NCBI GenBank assembly: GCA_022822625.1
Contig: JAJEAV010000078.1
Coordinates: 1-59,457 of the forward strand
Source of the DNA: Gammaproteobacteria bacterium
Lineage (GTDB): Bacteria > Pseudomonadota > Gammaproteobacteria > Arenicellales > Poriferihabitantaceae
DNA: 59,457 nucleotides
Reading direction: 5' to 3'
Part shown: one piece after another, positions 1-10,200 of the stretch
How positions within the stretch are numbered: the stretch's first letter is position 1
How the letters are laid out: each line of letters begins with the position of its first letter
Position numbers and translations under genes: made by a program
Notes under the pieces: model-generated
Seen by the model: only the letters and a program-made list of their open reading frames with translations
Database searches by the model: none
What the model was told of the DNA's origin: nothing

Positions 1-1340
1 GCATCAAGCAGGATATCTTCCCGGAAACGTGCAGCAACCAGTTGTACACCCAGTGGGGCATGGTCCGCTTTGGTGCATACCGACATCGCCGGAACTCCCA
101 CAAACGGCAAGGCAACTTGAGTTAGTTGTGCCGTAAAAACCGACCGAAAATCTTCAGCAGATCTGACATCCAGCATATCTAGGAATGGTGGTTCGGCTGA
201 TATCGGGCATAGCAATAGAGTATTCTGCAACAGGAATTGCTGCCACTGTCTCGCCAGATACATACGTCTCTGCAAGGTTTCCATCAAGGACTCAAGGCTA
301 ATTGGGCGATCCAGCATCTCCTTGCCCTGCTCAAACACAAAAATCGCATCTTCATTGCCTTCGTCGTATATTGCCTGCCCCCCATCCAAGGTGAATTCCG
401 AAAACCATAGCCTGAGCTGATGTACTGCCAGTTCCAGCATTGAGGGGACGGATGCCTCAATGATTTTCCAGCCGGCCTGTTGGAGACTCTCGGCGGCCCT
501 CTGAATTTCCGCGGCAACCGGTTCACTCGTGGCTAAACCATCAGGGCTTGTACAAACCGCCACCGTTTTCGGATATTCACCAAGATTATGGGGAACTGGC
601 ACCCAGGAGGGGTCCAGGCCAGTTCCGACAGACATTGCAAGATAACCCAGCCGGATATCCTCAACCGATCGCGCGAGCGGCCCTGAAACGGCAGCTAGCT
701 GACCGCTGATATAACGTTCGGGAAGTGACAGGTTGGCAGCCGGTATACGGCCGGGTGTTGGTCGCAAGCCATGCACTCCACAAGCGTAGGCCGGATAACG
801 TATGGATCCTGCGATATCAGTGCCATGCCCAATCGTACCAATACCTGCCGCTGTAGCAGCCCCAGCACCACCTGATGAACCCCCTGGGGTGAGTGTATTA
901 TTGCGCGGATTCAGGGTATGTCCGTGTAATGAGTTGCGGGTAAACCAGCGCATCGAGAACGACGGAGTATTGGTTCGGCCAACGATTACGGCGCCGGCCC
1001 TTTTCAGATTCGTGACAACCGGAGAGTCTACTTCGGCCCGATGATCTTTCTGTAGTCGGAGGCCATTGGTTGTGGCATAGCCCGCCTGATCAACCGTGAC
1101 CTTGACCGTCACAGGCACACCGTGAAGAATCCCGGGTGTCTCCCCTCTAGAGAGCGCCTGATCCCGTTTGCGGGCTTCATCCATTGCCTGTTCCGGCATC
1201 TCCTCGACCACCGCATTAATCGTCGGATTAATGCTTGCCAGTCTTTCAAGGGCCTGTTTGGTAGATTCTACGGCACTAATCTCGCCGGCTGCTACCTTTT
1301 GGGCGACTTCAGCCGCGCCCAACTTCCAGATTTCGTTCAT
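1..1340 (-). CDS. Amidase-signature family amidase (3' end outside window)
   Basis: This is an amidase-signature (AS) hydrolase that should cleave a carboxamide, possibly one released from a nitrogen compound; the substrate cannot be read from sequence. The ATG at 1338-1340 opens a frame that stays open to the window edge. It shows the AS triad: the Lys in GVPVTVKVT, the cis-Ser in the glycine/serine loop GGSSGGAG, and the nucleophile Ser in GTDIAGSIRYPA, followed by GVHGLRPTPGRIP. The C-terminus is cut by the window, so about 447 codons are visible out of a usual 450-500. It lies 37 bp downstream of the MttB-like gene on the same strand, so the two are probably cotranscribed. GatA is the main alternative, but the solitary context and the MttB partner favour a catabolic amidase. 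Confidence 0.9.
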   Translation of the reverse strand, partial: MNEIWKLGAAEVAQKVAAGEISAVESTKQALERLASINPTINAVVEEMPEQAMDEARKRDQALSRGETPGILHGVPVTVKVTVDQAGYATTNGLRLQKDHRAEVDSPVVTNLKRAGAVIVGRTNTPSFSMRWFTRNSLHGHTLNPRNNTLTPGGSSGGAGAATAAGIGTIGHGTDIAGSIRYPAYACGVHGLRPTPGRIPAANLSLPERYISGQLAAVSGPLARSVEDIRLGYLAMSVGTGLDPSWVPVPHNLGEYPKTVAVCTSPDGLATSEPVAAEIQRAAESLQQAGWKIIEASVPSMLELAVHQLRLWFSEFTLDGGQAIYDEGNEDAIFVFEQGKEMLDRPISLESLMETLQRRMYLARQWQQFLLQNTLLLCPISAEPPFLDMLDVRSAEDFRSVFTAQLTQVALPFVGVPAMSVCTKADHAPLGVQLVAARFREDILLD

Positions 1341-1377
1341 TACGCATGTTTCCGTTTTTCAGGTTGATCGCTCCTGT

Positions 1378-2904
1378 TCATATTGCGGAACCTCCTTCCC
1401 GGGTTCTTCTCTCGATAAATTCATGGAGAGCCTCTATCCGATCGAGGGGGATATCAGGTGGTTCGAATTCCTCCAGAATCCTTTTCCAGATTCCATTCGC
1501 CCTTTGTGTCGCCGACAATCCGCCGCTTTCCATCCATTGCCCATAATTACTCCAGTCAGACACCAACGGCTCATAAAACGCATTCTTATAGCGGGACATG
1601 GTCTGCTCACACCCGAAAAAATGTCCGCCAGGCTTCACGCTGGCAATCGCCTCAAACGAGAGTTCTTCCTGATCGGCACCAAGTGGATCAAAAATCTCGG
1701 CAAATGTCTGCAACACTTCTATATCAAGAATGAATTTCTCAAGCGACCCTGTCAAACCACCTTCCAGCCAACCCGCAGCATGAACAAGCATGTTCACGCC
1801 ACCCAAAACACTGCCCCAGGCAGACATCATGTATTCATATACCGATTGCTCATCTGGCGAGTTTGAGGCAGTTGCTGCTGAACCTCGCCAGGGAATTCCG
1901 ATATGTCTTGCCAACTGACCTGCACCAAATGCAGCCCGCACCGATTCCGGTGTTCCAAATGCAGGCGAACCGGATTTCATGTCAACATTCGAGGTAAACG
2001 AACCATACATCACCGGTGAGCCGGGACGCACAATCTGCGAAAGCGTGATTCCGGCCAGCGCTTCGGCATGTTGTAGAACCAGTGCTCCAGTCATGCTGAT
2101 CGGTGCCATCGCACCGGCCAGCGTGAAAGGAGTAATAACCGACAATTGGCCTGCACGGGAAAAATCGATAATGCCCTGGCACATCGGGATATCGAGTTGA
2201 CGAGGGGAGTTGGTATTGATGATCGTATAACACCAGGCTTTTTGCTCAAATTCGGACTTGGTCAAGCCCCGCATGATACGGACCATTTCAAAGGCATCAT
2301 TGACCTGACCGCTTCCTCTCGAGTAAATGAACAGTGGCTTGTTACTTAACGTCAGTTGCGACTCGGTCACATGCAGATGACGTAGCGGCACCGGAATGTC
2401 CTGTGACTCAACATTTGGCGAGAGAAGATGGATTACATCAAAATATTCGCAAAGACGAATGATGTTCCGGGTATCTGCAAGCGTTGCGACTCTTTTTCCC
2501 CGGTCAATATCAGACACATGGGGAGCGCCCCCAACACATACAAATGCTATATTGTTTCCACCCAGAGAGACCTGGTCTTCTTTTCTGGCACCTTGCAGGT
2601 CGATCAGATTCGGGGCGCTCGATAGACTCGACTCAACCAGCATCGGCGGAATACTGACCATTTGCGTTTTCTCGTTAACACCAGCACCAGCCTTGCTGAA
2701 CAGATTACGGGCCTCCCGATTCAGGATTCGGATGCCCAATTCATCAAGTACCCTCAAGGCAGTTTGGTGGATATCCTCAATGTGGTCCTGACTGAAGGCA
2801 GGTTGCAGATCAAGAGTGTTTTTCAGTCGTTGGTAATCCCTGCCTGGGGCAGGGACTAGATTCTGGTTTTGAGACCGGTTTCGTCTGCGTAGGGTTCTAC
2901 TCAT
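1378..2904 (-). CDS. Trimethylamine methyltransferase (MttB) family protein, non-pyrrolysine
   Basis: This 508-residue protein belongs to the MttB superfamily of corrinoid-dependent methyltransferases. Family traits include the N-terminal segment around ALRVLDELGIRI, the middle GAMAPISMTGALVLQHAEAL and the C-terminal GGHFFGCEQTM. The frame is read through without an in-frame TAG, so it is not a pyrrolysine trimethylamine enzyme. By analogy with MtgB-type relatives it could demethylate a quaternary amine such as glycine betaine, but no corrinoid protein or reactivase gene is nearby. A TTG start at 2931 is possible; I prefer the ATG at 2904 because GGAAG sits a few bases upstream. It reads into the amidase gene. 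Confidence 0.85.
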   Translation of the reverse strand: MSRTLRRRNRSQNQNLVPAPGRDYQRLKNTLDLQPAFSQDHIEDIHQTALRVLDELGIRILNREARNLFSKAGAGVNEKTQMVSIPPMLVESSLSSAPNLIDLQGARKEDQVSLGGNNIAFVCVGGAPHVSDIDRGKRVATLADTRNIIRLCEYFDVIHLLSPNVESQDIPVPLRHLHVTESQLTLSNKPLFIYSRGSGQVNDAFEMVRIMRGLTKSEFEQKAWCYTIINTNSPRQLDIPMCQGIIDFSRAGQLSVITPFTLAGAMAPISMTGALVLQHAEALAGITLSQIVRPGSPVMYGSFTSNVDMKSGSPAFGTPESVRAAFGAGQLARHIGIPWRGSAATASNSPDEQSVYEYMMSAWGSVLGGVNMLVHAAGWLEGGLTGSLEKFILDIEVLQTFAEIFDPLGADQEELSFEAIASVKPGGHFFGCEQTMSRYKNAFYEPLVSDWSNYGQWMESGGLSATQRANGIWKRILEEFEPPDIPLDRIEALHEFIERRTREGGSAI

Positions 2905-4220
2905 TTGCCATGCTTCCGAAATATCAAACAAACCTCGGGATAACAGTCGGGTTAGTGTACCGTAATGTCGATCTATTCCACGGTCAGGTGAAAACTTCCA
3001 TCTACTGACTGTCTGCCCATTATCAGGCTAATGGCCATGTCATGTACTCTCTTTTCTCACTATTGTATTGCTTCATGGGATTAGGCTGTGAAGCACCATA
3101 TGGTGATGCTGGAACAGTCGAAACGAGAAGGGCTTTCCCTGATTACGCCAAGACCCTCATTCACCTCAAAAAATGATTGATGTACGGATCATCCTGTCCA
3201 TTGCGGTGAGGTCTTGGGCAACGAGCCGCAAAATTCCGGCGAAACTGTCGCAGGGGTATGGATTCCCCGGCGCAAGACTGGTCAGGTCAAGCACCGCTTC
3301 ATGGAAAAGATGCTGAAGATTGTGCCTGACGGGCGCCGGGCAAGAGGTCCGCTTGTCTGCGCCAGGCCGATGGACAGTTCGAAACAGTCTTACAACGCTG
3401 ATCTGCCCTGGGGCACAGGGAAGTCCATGGCCCATGCAACAAACGCCTGGAACACTTCCTCCAACCCTCCTTGCTCGACCAGGTTAAGAAGCTCGAGTGA
3501 CGGTCCGTTCGGACGCTTGTCGCCAACCTCCCATTTTTGCACTTCTTTCTTAACACGGCTTTAAGCACAAGTGTTTTTTTTGGTCGGTTCCAGCCTGTTT
3601 ACGCCTGAGTCATCCCGATATTGGCGGAAGCCGATAAATTGTCAAACAGGGGTCTGACAAACTCTTGTGTCCTTTTCAACAAGCCGGGGTCATTCCCAGC
3701 GATCAACTGGGCTGTATCTTCAAATTCCGAGAGCGTAACCCGCAGAGGTAACACTCTGCACTAGACCAAAGTCTTATATGCCGCTAGATTCAGTTGAAGA
3801 CTTGAAGCATACATTGGGGAAACGCCAGACCCTTCGAAAACCATGACATACAGGGTACAGAACGCATTTTCATTTTTTCAATTACGGGTCAGTCCTTACC
3901 CATAAAAAGCTGTACAGAAAGCACACAAGAATATTCAGCATGGTTTCTTTCGACGATCCAGACAGGACTTGGTAATGGAAAGTTTTGGTTTTGGCCCTGC
4001 CCGGTTAGCGATATATAATAATATTAAGCCATTCCCAAATTCGACAGGGGATCGTGTCCCGGCCCGCGTATATGAGAAAAGATGGCTGAATTAAGCGTTG
4101 CCTTGAAGGCACCACCTTTTTGAGTCACTGGTTCCGCATAAAAAAGAGCCTGTATAGCTGTAATAGAAATACGTCCTTCAAACACGGACTTGAATACCGA
4201 TCTTACTTGAGAATACTTCA
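2905..4220. other. 1.3 kb spacer with scrambled remnants
   Basis: I see no intact gene here. A 44-codon frame at 3042-3176 (+) reads like protein (EAPYGDAGTVETRRAF) but is too short to name. On the minus strand around 3410-3555 a frame containing ELLNLVEQGGLEEVFQAF also looks like a coding remnant, bounded by stops. The spacer separates the leftward mttB/amidase pair from the rightward cupin operon, so promoters for both must lie in it, but I could not pick them confidently. Confidence 0.35.
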
Positions 4221-4583
4221 ATGCCTGTACCTCCCGGTAAATCGCCGGTTCGCATGATGCGTTTTGCCGACCTTGATTTTGCACCGAGATTTGAGCACGG
4301 AGATGAGACACAAATTGCCGAACTCTGCGGGACGGGTGACGCCAGTCAATTGGGAGTTGGCTGGGCGAAACTCTCAAAAGCTCGTATCCCCTGGACAACT
4401 CGCTATGATGAGATGGTGACTGTCTATCAAGGGAAACTCCTGTTGCACACGGATGAAAAAACTCATCATCTCGGTGAACTGGACAGCATCTGGATGCCTG
4501 CCGGAACGGAGCTGGTGTATGAGGCAGAATACGCCTTGATCCAATATGCGATCCATCCCGCGAACTGGGCTTCAGGCTCGTAA
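4221..4583 (+). CDS. EutQ-like cupin protein
   Basis: This is a 120-residue single-domain cupin. The stretch PWTTRYDEMVTVYQGKL followed by GELDSIWMPAGTELVYEAEYA matches the cupin barrel of EutQ-type proteins, in which an acidic residue replaces one of the classical metal-binding histidines. Relatives act as small acid-binding or accessory proteins in amine catabolism. The stop codon is 4 bp before the start of the FAD oxidoreductase gene, so the two are almost certainly one operon and the cupin may assist that enzyme. The substrate is unknown. Confidence 0.7.
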   Translation: MPVPPGKSPVRMMRFADLDFAPRFEHGDETQIAELCGTGDASQLGVGWAKLSKARIPWTTRYDEMVTVYQGKLLLHTDEKTHHLGELDSIWMPAGTELVYEAEYALIQYAIHPANWASGS

Positions 4584-4587
4584 TGCG

Positions 4588-5907
4588 ATGAAATCGGTTT
4601 CGCATCTACCCGTCAATGACGCCACCAACGGCTGGAGCCGAATCCTCCTGCCCCGATCTCCGAAGCCACCCCTGAAATCCGATATACGTGCCCATACCGT
4701 TGTGGTGGGTGCAGGATATGCAGGTCTGGCGGCGGCCCGGCGCATGGCCGAGAACCGGCCGAATGAGAAGATCGTACTACTGGAAGCACATGAAGTCGGA
4801 GAAAATGCATCGGGCAGAAATTCCGGATTTGCCATTGATCTGCCACATGTAATCTCAAGCAATATGAATGAGCTGGAAGGTGCCCACCGTCACATGAAGT
4901 TATCGAGAACCGCTATCGCCTATCACGAAGAGCAGATTGCCAAACACGGCATTCAGTGCGACTGGAAGCAGAGCGGCAAATACCAGACAGCCGTCACCGA
5001 TTACGGAATCAGGAAATACCTTGAGCCATTTATGCAGGAACTCGAGCAGTTACAGGAACCATACACCTATGTTGATGGTTCGGAACTCTCGAATACCCTG
5101 GGCACCAGGCATTTCAGCGGAGCGGTGTATACCCCCGGTTGCCGCTTGCTGAATCCTGCAGCTCTGGTCAGGGGTCTTGCCGACACATTGCCCGAAAATG
5201 CTTCCTTGTATGAACATACCCCGGTAACCGGGGTTGACTGTTCGAATTCCATTCATCTGAAAACCCCGTCCGGTAGTGTACATGCCGACCGGCTAATCAT
5301 GGGTGTGAATGCGTTTGCCCGGTATTTTGGTTTCTACACGCGACACATACTGCCATTTGCCGCCAACGCTTCACTCTCGCGAAGGCTGACAACTGACGAA
5401 CGGACATCCCTCGGTTGCAAGGATTCCTGGGGCGTCACTCCAGCCAATGCGTTTGCGTCGATCACCATGCGCTATACCGAAGACCACCGCATTCTGATTC
5501 GGCAGAACATTTATTTCAACCGCCGGATGCGTGAATCAAAAGACTATCAGGACCGGATTGCCAGACTCCACAAGCGCCTGTTTGACAAGCGATTTCCGAT
5601 GTTGCCCGACGTCAGTATGGAATACACCTGGACGGGCTATCTCGCGCTCTCACAGAACGGTGCGCCGGGTTTCGGCCAGATTGCAGAAAATGTCTATTCC
5701 TGCGTCTGCCAGAATGCAATCGGCGTAACCAAGGGCACAATCAGCGGCATGCTGGTCGCAGACATGGCATGCGGTGAAGATCATGAACTGATCGGCTATA
5801 TGCAAAAACTCGGCAAACCGAACTCGTTACCACCAACCCCCTTTCTGGATATTGGAGTACGGGCCAAACTGATGTGGGAGCTGTTCAGTTCCCGCAAGGA
5901 AGTCTGA
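4588..5907 (+). CDS. FAD-dependent amine oxidoreductase (DAO family)
   Basis: This 439-residue flavoprotein has an N-terminal dinucleotide-binding fold with VVVGAGYAGLAAARRMAEN, then the acidic end of strand 2 (IVLLEAHEVG), the flavin contact ASGRNSGFAID and a C-terminal TGYLALSQNGAPGFGQIAENVY. These are traits of the DAO family that includes gamma-glutamylputrescine oxidase and sarcosine/glycine oxidases, which oxidise an amine C-N bond. An upstream ATG at 4546 overlaps the cupin gene; I chose the ATG at 4588 because it is 4 bp after the cupin stop. Together with the cupin and the downstream dimethylglycine-dehydrogenase-like gene it suggests use of a methylated or substituted amine. Confidence 0.82.
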   Translation: MKSVSHLPVNDATNGWSRILLPRSPKPPLKSDIRAHTVVVGAGYAGLAAARRMAENRPNEKIVLLEAHEVGENASGRNSGFAIDLPHVISSNMNELEGAHRHMKLSRTAIAYHEEQIAKHGIQCDWKQSGKYQTAVTDYGIRKYLEPFMQELEQLQEPYTYVDGSELSNTLGTRHFSGAVYTPGCRLLNPAALVRGLADTLPENASLYEHTPVTGVDCSNSIHLKTPSGSVHADRLIMGVNAFARYFGFYTRHILPFAANASLSRRLTTDERTSLGCKDSWGVTPANAFASITMRYTEDHRILIRQNIYFNRRMRESKDYQDRIARLHKRLFDKRFPMLPDVSMEYTWTGYLALSQNGAPGFGQIAENVYSCVCQNAIGVTKGTISGMLVADMACGEDHELIGYMQKLGKPNSLPPTPFLDIGVRAKLMWELFSSRKEV

Positions 5908-6088
5908 ACTGACAAATACTCCCAATGACGCAGACAGAGGGTCGGGAGTCGTGATTGTCGATTTGAATATGATTGAATTCTGAATATACTTGACTTGGAC
6001 CATCATAAACCACGCCTGCATGATCCGATTTCGATTCTCCCGGATACAGCTGACCTGAACATTCACAACCACCCCACGGAAATGACTT

Positions 6089-8653
6089 ATGGCGAAATTA
6101 CCTTCTGAAGCAGATGTCGTCATCATTGGACAAGGCGGAATCGTCGGGGCATCAGTCGCACACCACCTGATAGAAAAAGGCTGGAAAAATATCGTTGGCA
6201 TTGACAAAACATCGATCCCCACTGACATTGGCTCAACCTCGCATGCCTCGGATTTTTGCTACACGACCTCGCATGACCGGGCCAGTTGCTGGACCACTCT
6301 GTACAGCATCGATTTCTACGAAAAGCTGGGACACTATGCACGGGTCGGGGGACTTGAAGTCGCCCGACACGATGACCCCGAACGAATGGAAGAATTGAAA
6401 AGGAAGGTTGGGTCGGGAAAAAGTTTTGGCACGCGTGTCGAGATGATTGACGCAAAAACCGCCAAACAGAAATTTCCGCTACTTGAAGAAGACATGATTC
6501 AGGGCGCCATGTGGGACCCGGATGCCGGACTCGTGATTCCACGTTCACAGGCTGTGGTCGGCGAACTCATTGAACAGGCCGTAGCAACCGGAAAACTCAA
6601 GGCATTTGCCAATAATCCGGCTACCGGTCTCGAAATCGAGAACGCCAGGATTCAGGGCGTGCATACCCCCAAGGGGTTCATCCGCACCGATCGTGTGGTG
6701 GTATGCGCCGGCCTCTGGGGCCGAGTTATCGCCAAAATGGCCGGAGAAGACTTGCCAATCATGCCGGTCGATCATCCGTTGTGTTTTTTCGGGCCCTATC
6801 GGGAGTTCGAGGGTACTGGCAAGGATATCGGTTATCCGTTACTGCGCGATCAGGGTAATTCTGCCTATCTCAGAGATACCGGAGATCCGACCACACCCGA
6901 AGGAGGCCAGATTGAATGGGGATATTACGAAGAGAAGGAACCTCGCCTTGTGCATCCGGAAAACCTGCTTGAGAAGGAAGCAGCCCGACTCTCCCCTTCA
7001 CAGCGAGATCTGGAACCGGAACAGGTGATAGAGCCACTTGAGCGGGCTATAGAACTAACCCCGATCCTTGGCGAACTCGGTTTTGACAGCAAACGCTCAT
7101 TCAATGGGCTGTTACAGGTCACTGCCGATGGCGGACCTGCGGTCGGCGAATCACCGCAAACCCGGGGACTGTGGTATGCCGAGGCGGTGTGGGTCAAGGA
7201 TGGTCCGGGAATCGGCAGGATTATCGCTGACCTCATGACCGATGGGGTAACCGATATTGATACCCACAGTATTGATGTTTCCCGTTTCTATCCAGTCCAG
7301 AAAACCCCGCCATACATTCATGACCGTTGTTATGAATCAGCTTTCAAAATCTATAATCCGGCCGTACACAACCGGGAGCCCTACACCAAAGGCCGACAAC
7401 TCCGCCGTAGCCCATTCTGGGCAAGAGAGCAGGAACTTGGCGGATATTTCATGGAACTCGCGGGTTGGGAGCGCGCGCACGGCTATGCCGCAAATGAATA
7501 CTTGCTTGAGAAGTATGGAGATCGGGTGCCGATACGCGAGAACGAATGGGACAATCGACATTTCTGGCGAGTGTCAAATGCCGAGCATCTTGCGATGTCC
7601 GATTATGCGGGTATGATCAATCTTTCGCATTTTGCGGTTTACGACATTACCGGCAAACACGCCGAACGGTTGATGGAATATTTATGTGTAGCCAAGGTAG
7701 GAGGGGCGACTCCGGTAGGCAAGGGCATTTATACGCATTTTCTTGATAAGCGCGGCGGGATTCGTGCCGATCTGACCGTACTTCGTCTCGGAGAAGATCA
7801 TTACCGTGTCATTGACGGGGCCGATGCCGGTAATCGTGATTTTATCTGGATGAAGCGCATGGCCGAAAATCTTGACCTGAACGTCAGTATCGAAGACCGC
7901 AGTGATCATCTGGCCTGTCTGGGTCTGTGGGGACCCGAAGCCCGTAACATCCTGAAATCGGTTGCCGACTACCCTGATGAACTAGAGCAAGGGAACTTTG
8001 CTTTCGCAACCACCAGATACATCACCTTGCGAGGCATTCCGGTGCATGCGTTCCGAATTTCCTACGTGGGGGAACAAGGCTGGGAGCTGCATGTGCCATT
8101 CAGTTATGGCTTGTCCTTGTGGGATCTCATTTCCGATAAAGGTGCAATACCGGTCGGTATTGAGACTTACGCCAACAGTCGTCGTCTAGAGAAGAGTTTT
8201 CGGCTACAGAATGCTGACTTGCTGACCGAATACAACCTGTTTGAGGCTGGACTTGCCCGCCCCCGCATCAAGGATGCTGAATTCGTCGGCAAAGGTGCCT
8301 ATACGGAGCAAAGCCAGTGCTCGCAACAAATCTCCTACCTCTCGACCTTGATTATCACCGACAATATTGATGCCACTGGCGTTGCCCGCTACCCAGTTGG
8401 GACCTGTCCGATTCTGAATTCGGAAACCCATGAGGTTCCGATAGACAGTCTAGGGCGTCGCTCCTATACGACCAGTATTGCGTATGGCCCCTCAGTCGGG
8501 AAGAACATTGCGATGGGTTATCTGCCTGCTGATTATGCCGAAGAAGGTCGCGAACTCCTGATTGAATACTTTGGCGAAGCTTATCCAGCCCGGGTTGCAA
8601 CAGTGGGCTGCAAGGGGCTTTACGATCCGGACAACCTGCTTCCCAGAAATTAA
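6089..8653 (+). CDS. Dimethylglycine/sarcosine dehydrogenase-like FAD-GcvT protein
   Basis: This 854-residue protein has two parts. Residues 1 to about 400 form a DAO-type FAD domain with VVIIGQGGIVGASVAHHL and GSTSHASDFCY; the His in TSH is where this family attaches FAD covalently. From about residue 430 to the end it resembles the folate-binding GcvT/aminomethyltransferase fold, as in dimethylglycine and sarcosine dehydrogenases, which demethylate N-methyl glycines and pass the one-carbon unit to tetrahydrofolate. The length fits the family. The dinucleotide motif reads GQGGIVG rather than the strict GxGxxG. A 180-bp gap follows the FAD oxidoreductase gene, so it may have its own promoter. 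Substrate choice is inferred only. Confidence 0.85.
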   Translation: MAKLPSEADVVIIGQGGIVGASVAHHLIEKGWKNIVGIDKTSIPTDIGSTSHASDFCYTTSHDRASCWTTLYSIDFYEKLGHYARVGGLEVARHDDPERMEELKRKVGSGKSFGTRVEMIDAKTAKQKFPLLEEDMIQGAMWDPDAGLVIPRSQAVVGELIEQAVATGKLKAFANNPATGLEIENARIQGVHTPKGFIRTDRVVVCAGLWGRVIAKMAGEDLPIMPVDHPLCFFGPYREFEGTGKDIGYPLLRDQGNSAYLRDTGDPTTPEGGQIEWGYYEEKEPRLVHPENLLEKEAARLSPSQRDLEPEQVIEPLERAIELTPILGELGFDSKRSFNGLLQVTADGGPAVGESPQTRGLWYAEAVWVKDGPGIGRIIADLMTDGVTDIDTHSIDVSRFYPVQKTPPYIHDRCYESAFKIYNPAVHNREPYTKGRQLRRSPFWAREQELGGYFMELAGWERAHGYAANEYLLEKYGDRVPIRENEWDNRHFWRVSNAEHLAMSDYAGMINLSHFAVYDITGKHAERLMEYLCVAKVGGATPVGKGIYTHFLDKRGGIRADLTVLRLGEDHYRVIDGADAGNRDFIWMKRMAENLDLNVSIEDRSDHLACLGLWGPEARNILKSVADYPDELEQGNFAFATTRYITLRGIPVHAFRISYVGEQGWELHVPFSYGLSLWDLISDKGAIPVGIETYANSRRLEKSFRLQNADLLTEYNLFEAGLARPRIKDAEFVGKGAYTEQSQCSQQISYLSTLIITDNIDATGVARYPVGTCPILNSETHEVPIDSLGRRSYTTSIAYGPSVGKNIAMGYLPADYAEEGRELLIEYFGEAYPARVATVGCKGLYDPDNLLPRN

Positions 8654-8731
8654 ATGAGCCCTTCTTGGGTGGGACACGGCTTGACCGTTACTGCCTCATC
8701 GTGTCCTCGGGGTTGAGGAATCAGCATACGT

Positions 8732-9520
8732 TCAGTTGTGAATGCTCGGAAATACAACCAGATGCTGTAAATCCAGATTGATACTGATCCCCTCACCCGG
8801 TGCGAAGGTGTAATGATTCGGCACATGGCAGACCACTCGAAACCCATCATTGATCATCAAGGTGTACAATTGATCTGCCCCGCAAGAGGCACTGGATTCG
8901 ACATGGGCCTTTATCTTGCCTCGGGGATCATAGTGCACATCATCTGGTCTGATCAGTAAATCGACAGGAATGTTTTTCGGATAGGAGGTCGACAAATGGC
9001 CAGTGATTACACCGAGCCCTGTCTCAAGTCGATGTTCATCAAGAACCCTTGCCTGTAAAAAACACCGCAGCCCACGAATTCAGCCACATATCGCTCCCGG
9101 CAGTGATAGAGATTGTATACGGGATCCCACTGCAGGAGATTCCCCTGACTCATGACTCCCATCAAATCAGAAAATGCAAACGCTTCCATTTGATCGTGAG
9201 TTACCAAAAGGGTGGTTGTCCCGATCTGACGCAAAGTCTCACGCAACTCTCTGGCCAGTTGTTCACGTCGCTCCATGTCCTGTCCGCTGAAGGGTTCATC
9301 CAGTAACAATACATCTGGCTCGGGCGCAATTGCACGAATCAGTGCTACACGTTGCTGCCCCCCGGATAATTCGTGAGAATACATCTCGGCATGAGATTCC
9401 AGATTGACCATCTCCAGCAGTTTTGACACCTGTCTTCGGATGGCGTCGGTCTCACGATCGCGAATGCCAAATCCCACGTTGCCTGCTACCGTGAGATGCT
9501 TCCAATTCAGAATGGGGAGC
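8732..9520 (-). pseudogene. Decayed FbpC-like ABC transporter ATPase
   Basis: This is the remnant of an Fe3+/spermidine-type ABC ATPase. The Q-loop and signature half remains (LSGGQQRVALIRAIAPEPD, Walker B LLLDEPFSGQD, switch THDQMEAF), but the frame runs into a stop just upstream of LNWKHLTVAGNVGFGI, so Walker A and the N-terminus are missing. A second break lies in an A6 run at 9057-9062 (plus strand): removing one base turns the current reading VFYRQGF into VFLQARVLDEHRLETG, which joins the TOBE-type C-terminal part ending at 8732. Deletion and frameshift together argue for a dead gene. It sits beside fur and bfd, so it may once have been an iron importer. Confidence 0.8.
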
Positions 9521-9530
9521 GGTCAAGTTT

Positions 9531-9762
9531 TTGAAAATCGACCGGATATATATTGCAGCATTCCGTGAACTTGTCTGGAACAGGGTGAAATCATATTGCA
9601 GACGAACGGCAAAACCTTTTGCATGGCCGGAACCTCCGGTGTCTCATCGTTCATGCAGTGTTCCCAGGCAAGGCTGTCGAGTTCGATCGTGGGCCGGCTC
9701 GGAATTGATTTCCATACGACTTTGTCAAGAGCTTCCTTTATACCCTTCCTATAGACCCGGGG
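9531..9762 (-). other. Unassigned open remnant next to the decayed ATPase
   Basis: The minus strand holds a stop-to-stop frame of roughly 75 codons without a good start codon. It includes GIKEALDKVVWKSIPSRPT and ETPEVPAMQKVLPFVCNM and looks protein-like. I do not recognise it. It lies between the broken ABC ATPase and the fur stop codon and is probably another truncated gene. Confidence 0.25.
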
Positions 9763-10200
9763 CTACTGGCAGAACTTGCAGATGCCGAACAGTGTCAGGG
9801 AATGGTCCTGCATTTCAAATTCGTGATCATCTGCAACCTGTTTCTGCAATACCTCGATTTTCTGGTCCATGAATTCGATGACCGTTCCACATTTCAGGCA
9901 CACCATGTGATCATGATGTTCATCATCGTTTAATTCATACATCGCCTTGTTTCCTTCAAACTGGTGACGAACCACCAATCCCGCATCAACAAATTGCGAC
10001 AACACCCGGTAAATGGTAGCAAGACTGACGGCTTGATTTTCCTGTCTGAGCTCGTCGTATAAATCTTCTACCGACAAATGACGAACACGGCTCTCTTCAA
10101 GGATTTTCAATATCCTCAGGCGAGGAAGTGTCGACCTGAGTCCGGCATTATTGAGGTCCTCACTGAGAATATCCATTTCAGTCATCATATCTTGGCTCAT
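9763..10200 (-). CDS. fur: Ferric uptake regulator Fur
   Basis: This 145-residue protein is a metal-dependent repressor that binds Fur boxes when loaded with Fe2+. The N-terminal winged helix contains AGLRSTLPRLRILKIL and SLATIYRVLSQFVDAGLVVRHQFEG. The metal sites are seen in NDDEHHDHMVCLKCG and in the C-terminal GICKFCQ, giving two CxxC pairs. The length is normal. Its ATG overlaps the bfd stop codon by one base, so it is translated from the same message as bfd. A Fur-box-like site precedes bfd, which would make the pair autoregulated. Zur or PerR are alternatives, but the iron-storage neighbours favour Fur. Confidence 0.93.
   Translation of the reverse strand: MSQDMMTEMDILSEDLNNAGLRSTLPRLRILKILEESRVRHLSVEDLYDELRQENQAVSLATIYRVLSQFVDAGLVVRHQFEGNKAMYELNDDEHHDHMVCLKCGTVIEFMDQKIEVLQKQVADDHEFEMQDHSLTLFGICKFCQ

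Noticed and set aside
1168..1866. 232-codon plus-strand frame
   Set aside because: It is antisense across the amidase start and the MttB-like gene, both of which have clear motifs.
4024..4605. 193-codon minus-strand frame
   Set aside because: Most of it is antisense to the cupin gene and its composition is Ser/Arg/His-rich without motifs.
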